A stretch of 8,393 bases of DNA from Cyanobium sp. M55B138 (GTDB lineage: Bacteria; Cyanobacteriota; Cyanobacteriia; PCC-6307; Cyanobiaceae). Positions 5,506 to 8,393 of the stretch are shown piece after piece. The stretch lies in NCBI GenBank assembly GCA_018400215.1, contig JAGYNF010000066.1, positions 1 through 8,393 of the forward strand, in the 5' to 3' direction. The position numbers and the translations under genes are program-made. The notes beneath the pieces are model-generated. The model searched no databases. It worked only from the letters and a program-made list of their open reading frames with translations, and was not told where the DNA came from. Positions within the stretch are counted from its first letter, which is position 1. Each line of letters opens with the position of its first letter.

Positions 5506-6948
5506 TCAGTGGGGCAACAGGCGACTGAGATTCAGCCACGGTTCCAGCGCCCCCAGCACCTGGCGGCCCCAGCTGCGCCCCCGCAGCCGGCCGTCGAGGA
5601 TGGCTAGCCGGCCCCCACTGCGTCGCAGCCCCGCCACGGCCAGCTGCAGACGGGTGAGGCCATCGGGCAGCAGCCGTTCCCGAAACCAGTCCCGTCCCTG
5701 CAGGCGTAGCTGCTGCACCTGCGCCGCGGTGAGCGGATCCTCCAGGCTGGCGATGGGCAGCAGGGCCACGATCATCTGCGCAGGCAGGGGGAGCCGCCCT
5801 TGGTGGGCCAGCCACCAGTCCCAGCGGCAACACAGCACGCCGTTGCTCTCCGGTGCCGTGCTCTCCTCCATCACCCGGCGGCCGAATTCGGCCGCCAGGG
5901 CACTGGCCAGGCCCAGCCGCAGGCCCTCATCGTCGACCAGCACCACACTCAGCCCGGCCTGCCCCAGCACCAGCCGCCGGCTCTGTTCCAGGAGGTGTTC
6001 GCCGTAGCAGGGGCTGTTGGGCAGTGGTTGGCGGAGGGGGGCGTAGAGGGGCAGGGGGTCGGCCAGGGGCGGATCACCCAGATCCACACACACATCGGGA
6101 TCGCGTCCCAGCAGCGCGGATGGACGGCAACCCGTGCCCAGTTGGCCCAGCACCACCGCCCCCCGCTGCAGCAGCAGGCCCGGCACCGCCGTCAGGGGGT
6201 CGAGCGGCTGGCGCAACAGCGACCACTGCAGCATCTGCGGATCGCGGCGGGCCCAGCTGGTCCAGCCGGCATCGCCGTGCTGGAGCCAGCGGCCCCAGGG
6301 GGCCGGCAGGTTGCCCAGCAGCGCCAGCAACTGGCGCAGGGGGGCTTCGTCGTCTGCGGCCAGGGGCACCAGGCCGTAGGGGGTGCGCGGGTGGCTGAAC
6401 ACCCGCCGGCTGAGGCGGCCATGCAGCTCCATCAGGCTCGCCTCAGCCTGGGGGTGGGCGCGGCGCAGTTGATCCCAGTGCTGCGGCGCCAGCTGGATTT
6501 CCAGGGCTTGCCGCAGCAGGGTATCGAGCTGTTCGGCCTCGGGAATCACCAGGCGCCGCTCCCCCAGGCGCTGTTGCTGCCAGGCCCGTACCAACTGCTG
6601 GTGACTGAGCAGCCACACCCGGGCGGTGCCCGGGTCGTCGCCCTCGATACAGGGCAGGGCCAGCCCCTGGCCGGCCGCGAGCAGCCGTGGCAGCTCCACC
6701 TGCAGCAGGCGTTGCCGCAGGGGCTCGCTCACCACCACCGCCAGGGGGGCGTCGCTCAGGGCCAGGGGCACCAACAGGCCGATCAGCCAGCTGGGGTCAC
6801 TGCCGGGCACCAGCCGCACCAGGGTGTGATCGCCCCGCCGCAGGCTGCGGGCCACCAGGCGGCTGAGGCTGAGGTGGTGGGGCCAGCGATCACTGCCCTC
6901 GTGCCGCAGCAGCGCCTTGAGCTGGTCGTGGGCGCGGGCTTCGAGCAT
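5506..6948 (-). CDS. DinG/XPD-like superfamily 2 helicase homologue with degenerate ATPase motifs (probable pseudoenzyme)
   Basis: A 480-residue protein; an in-frame TGA 9 nt before the ATG at 6948 fixes the start. The C-terminal half follows the DinG pattern: LLPIASLEDPLTAA (396-409), QGRDWFRERLLPDGLTRL (417-434) and LAILDGRL (448-455). In the N-terminal half VVVSEPLRQRLLQ (71-83) corresponds to motif Ia, and WLLSHQQL (112-119) to the conserved NH..L position. The catalytic motifs are broken. The Walker A position reads VPGSDPSW (47-54) without GK[S/T]. The DEAH position reads PEAE (136-139). Motif VI, normally QxxGRxxR, reads LAVAGLRR (435-442). Iron-sulfur cysteines are not visible, and the length is well below E. 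coli DinG (about 716). Loss of ATPase activity is inferred, not shown. The frame is intact with normal GC-rich codon use, so it looks like a maintained non-catalytic protein rather than a decaying gene. It is divergent from tyrA and heads the DUF2839-DUF1815 operon. Confidence 0.72.
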   Translation of the reverse strand: MLEARAHDQLKALLRHEGSDRWPHHLSLSRLVARSLRRGDHTLVRLVPGSDPSWLIGLLVPLALSDAPLAVVVSEPLRQRLLQVELPRLLAAGQGLALPCIEGDDPGTARVWLLSHQQLVRAWQQQRLGERRLVIPEAEQLDTLLRQALEIQLAPQHWDQLRRAHPQAEASLMELHGRLSRRVFSHPRTPYGLVPLAADDEAPLRQLLALLGNLPAPWGRWLQHGDAGWTSWARRDPQMLQWSLLRQPLDPLTAVPGLLLQRGAVVLGQLGTGCRPSALLGRDPDVCVDLGDPPLADPLPLYAPLRQPLPNSPCYGEHLLEQSRRLVLGQAGLSVVLVDDEGLRLGLASALAAEFGRRVMEESTAPESNGVLCCRWDWWLAHQGRLPLPAQMIVALLPIASLEDPLTAAQVQQLRLQGRDWFRERLLPDGLTRLQLAVAGLRRSGGRLAILDGRLRGRSWGRQVLGALEPWLNLSRLLPH

Positions 6949-7009
6949 CTGCTGTCAGCCGATGGGCTCAAAGCGTAGGAAGCTGGCTGGATCGCACAGC
7001 AGCAGCGAT
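6949..7009. promoter_or_regulatory. Divergent intergenic region with dyad symmetry (pseudohelicase / tyrA)
   Basis: The 59 bp between the two divergent ATGs must hold both promoters, or part of them, if the starts are right. CTGCTGT (6949-6955) is the inverse of ACAGCAG (6996-7002), and CAGCC (6956-6960) the inverse of GGCTG (6985-6989). ATCGC (6991-6995) also pairs with GCGAT (7005-7009), which includes the first bases of the upstream tyrA ATG. I see no clear -35/-10 pair or Shine-Dalgarno site. If tyrA starts at 7062 the spacer is 113 bp. Confidence 0.3.
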
Positions 7010-7922
7010 GACATCGGCCCCCTCCAGTGCCAACCCGTTTCCCGGTCCGCTCCCCACCCCGATGGCCCAGCCGTTGCCCGCTGCTGGCCCCGTGGGGATC
7101 GTGGGCCTGGGGCTGATTGGGGGTTCCCTGGGGCTGGATCTGCAGCGGTGTGGCCTGGAGGTGCGGGGGCTGGTGCACCGCCAGACCACGGCCGTCCGGG
7201 CCCAGCAGCGGGGCCTGGCCCAGCGGGTTGGCACGGATCCGGCGCTACTGGCGGACTGTGCCGTGGTGGTGCTGGCCCTGCCGCTGGATCGCCTGCTGGA
7301 TCCCGATCCGGCCCTGCTGGCGGCGCTGCCCCGGCAGGCGGTGATCACCGATGTGGGTTCGGTGAAGCAGCCGGTGCTGCAGCGCTGGCAGGCCCTGCAT
7401 CCCCGCTTTGTGGCCAGCCATCCGATGGCCGGCACCGCCGAGGCGGGGGTGGAGGCGGGGGTGGAGGGGCTCTTCCAGGGCAGGCCCTGGGTGGCGACCC
7501 CCACCGCAGCCACCGACCCCGCGGCCCTGGCGGCGGTGCAGGCCCTGGCGGGGGCCGTGGGGGCCCACTGGCTGTGCTGTTCCGCGCCCGACCACGACCA
7601 GGCCGTTGCCCTGATCTCCCACCTGCCGGTGTTGGTGAGTGCGGCCCTGCTGCAGGCCGCCGATCGGGCGGCCGATGGCGAGCTGGCGGGTCTGGTGCGG
7701 GCCCTGGCCTCCAGTGGCTTTGCCGACACCACCCGCGTGGGCGGCGGCAACCCGGAGCTGGGCACCCTGATGGCCCGCTGCAACCGAGGGCCCCTGCTGG
7801 CGGCGCTGGCCAGCTACCGCCAGCAGCTGGAGGGCTTGGAGCGGCGGCTGCAGCAGGCTGACTGGGTGGGCCTGGGGGCTGATCTGGAGGGTTGCCGCGC
7901 CTCGCGCCCCGACTTTCTCTGA
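7008..7922 (+). CDS. tyrA: Arogenate/prephenate dehydrogenase (TyrA)
   Basis: TyrA makes tyrosine by oxidative decarboxylation; characterised cyanobacterial enzymes use arogenate and NADP+, giving tyrosine directly. The 304-residue frame has an N-terminal Rossmann fold with GLGLIGGSLG (33-42) and TDVGSVK (114-120). The catalytic region SHPMAGT (137-143) follows, then DHDQAVALISHLP (195-207) and the dimerisation/substrate block GFADTTRVGGGNPELG (237-252). By spacing to the Synechocystis enzyme as I recall it, Ser118, His138, His205 and Arg243 are the active-site residues, and all are present. No ACT or chorismate mutase domain is fused, as is usual in cyanobacteria. The first 26 residues are a Pro/Ala-rich extension. 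An ATG at 7062 (Met19) would put the Rossmann fold near the N-terminus, as in relatives, and may be the real start. The gene is divergent from the pseudohelicase and convergent with the crtD-like gene. Confidence 0.93.
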   Translation: MTSAPSSANPFPGPLPTPMAQPLPAAGPVGIVGLGLIGGSLGLDLQRCGLEVRGLVHRQTTAVRAQQRGLAQRVGTDPALLADCAVVVLALPLDRLLDPDPALLAALPRQAVITDVGSVKQPVLQRWQALHPRFVASHPMAGTAEAGVEAGVEGLFQGRPWVATPTAATDPAALAAVQALAGAVGAHWLCCSAPDHDQAVALISHLPVLVSAALLQAADRAADGELAGLVRALASSGFADTTRVGGGNPELGTLMARCNRGPLLAALASYRQQLEGLERRLQQADWVGLGADLEGCRASRPDFL

Positions 7923-7923
7923 G

Positions 7924-7939
7924 CGGCCCGGTTAGGCCG
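7924..7939. terminator. Short hairpin between convergent tyrA and crtD-like genes
   Basis: Only 9 bp separate the two stop codons. CGGCC (7924-7928) pairs with GGCCG (7935-7939) around a 6-nt loop that includes the minus-strand stop codon TAA. The stem is short and has no T-run, so a role as a bidirectional terminator is only possible. Confidence 0.25.
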
Positions 7940-8393
7940 GTAGCGCCAGGTCCAGGCCCCGGTTGGCCAGCAGCTGGCGGCAGGCCATCAGGGCGGAGAG
8001 GCTCACCCCAGCGGTGCCCTCCCCGGGGTAGATCGCATCGCCGCAGAGCCATAGCCCCTCCAGGGGGGTGCGGCTGGCCAGGCCGAAGGGGCCAAAGCAG
8101 CGGGGCCGCTGCCCCAGGCCTCCCACGAAGCCGAAGGGCCGGCCGGTCCAGCGGGCAAAACCCCGCGGCGTGGCCAACTCCTTGTGCAACCAGGCGCCCT
8201 GCTCCAGGCCCAGGCCCTGCTCCAGGCCCCGTTGGATGGCCTCGAGGGCCTGGCCCTTGGCGTTGGCGTAGGCGTGGGGCTCGAGCCCAAACCAGCGCCG
8301 CGCCGGCGTGAACACACTGGCGATCACCGTGGCCTGGCCGGCGGGGGCGCGGCCATCCCCCTCGCGGCTCACCGACACGAACAGGGAGCCGGG
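7932..8393 (-). CDS. crtD: CrtD-like carotenoid desaturase (FAD-dependent), C-terminal part
   Basis: The frame is open to the right window edge, so only the last 153 residues are seen; a GTG at 8378 is internal. The protein belongs to the phytoene-desaturase / carotenoid-isomerase family of FAD enzymes. The diagnostic C-terminal flavin-binding block is TPLEGLWLCGDAIYPGEGTA (visible residues 109-128), followed by GVSLSAL. An upstream GRPFGFVGGLGQRP (84-97) and an SVSREGDGRAP stretch near the window edge also fit. The GD.xxPGEGTAGVS form matches CrtD (C-3',4' desaturase, myxoxanthophyll pathway) better than carotene isomerase CrtH, which typically has GDSCFPGQGV. This choice is from memory. It is convergent with tyrA, 9 bp between stops. 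The family is secure; the exact substrate is less so. Confidence 0.65.
   Translation of the reverse strand, partial: PGSLFVSVSREGDGRAPAGQATVIASVFTPARRWFGLEPHAYANAKGQALEAIQRGLEQGLGLEQGAWLHKELATPRGFARWTGRPFGFVGGLGQRPRCFGPFGLASRTPLEGLWLCGDAIYPGEGTAGVSLSALMACRQLLANRGLDLALPA

Noticed and set aside
5800..6978. A 392-codon plus-strand frame opposite the pseudohelicase
   Set aside because: It is rich in Gln/His/Ala/Gly with no recognisable domain, typical of a GC-driven shadow frame; the minus frame carries DinG-like blocks along its length.
1..8393. Mobile element, CRISPR, toxin-antitoxin or phage defence system
   Set aside because: No transposase or integrase motifs, terminal inverted repeats with target duplications, spaced direct repeats or defence domains were found; nearly all the sequence is accounted for by core cyanobacterial genes.

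Overview
The window reads as a high-GC cyanobacterial chromosome segment, most likely from a picocyanobacterium of the Cyanobium / Synechococcus group. The evidence is the gene content: LdpA, an Ycf45-like AAA-R3H ATPase, the cyanobacterial DUF1815 and DUF2839 families, an arogenate-type TyrA and a CrtD-like carotenoid desaturase. A cyanobacterial-type LexA box (AGTACTTCTGTACT) precedes recA, and coding regions are very GC-rich. No mobile element, CRISPR array, phage gene or rRNA was seen, so this looks like core genome rather than an accessory island.

Layout, left to right. Plus strand: the 3' end of ldpA (1-579), then 21 bp later the AAA-R3H ATPase (601-2259), then tRNA-Gln(UUG) (2390-2461), a HAD-family hydrolase (2546-3298), a LexA box (3308-3321) and recA (3488-4729). 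Minus strand: a probable operon read from right to left, made of a DinG/XPD-like pseudohelicase (6948-5506), a DUF2839 small membrane protein (5448-5206) and a DUF1815 protein (5119-4763). It converges on recA. Plus strand again: tyrA (7008-7922), divergent from the pseudohelicase. Minus strand: the 3' part of a CrtD-like desaturase (8393-7932), convergent with tyrA and cut by the window edge.

The genes are mostly unrelated housekeeping functions: clock input, RNA/DNA-associated ATPase, translation, recombination and SOS response, tyrosine synthesis, carotenoid synthesis. The clearest regulatory link is LexA control of recA. I do not see an obviously new multi-gene system. The observations most worth a second look are two proteins that keep a family fold but have lost its defining residues. 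One is the DinG-like protein, whose Walker A, DEAH and motif VI positions are all degenerate in a long intact frame. The other is the R3H domain, whose signature histidine is alanine. Also of interest are a patch of recA with sharply lower GC3, an Ala/Pro-rich repeat at the recA N-terminus with two plausible starts, and several dyad symmetries at gene starts.
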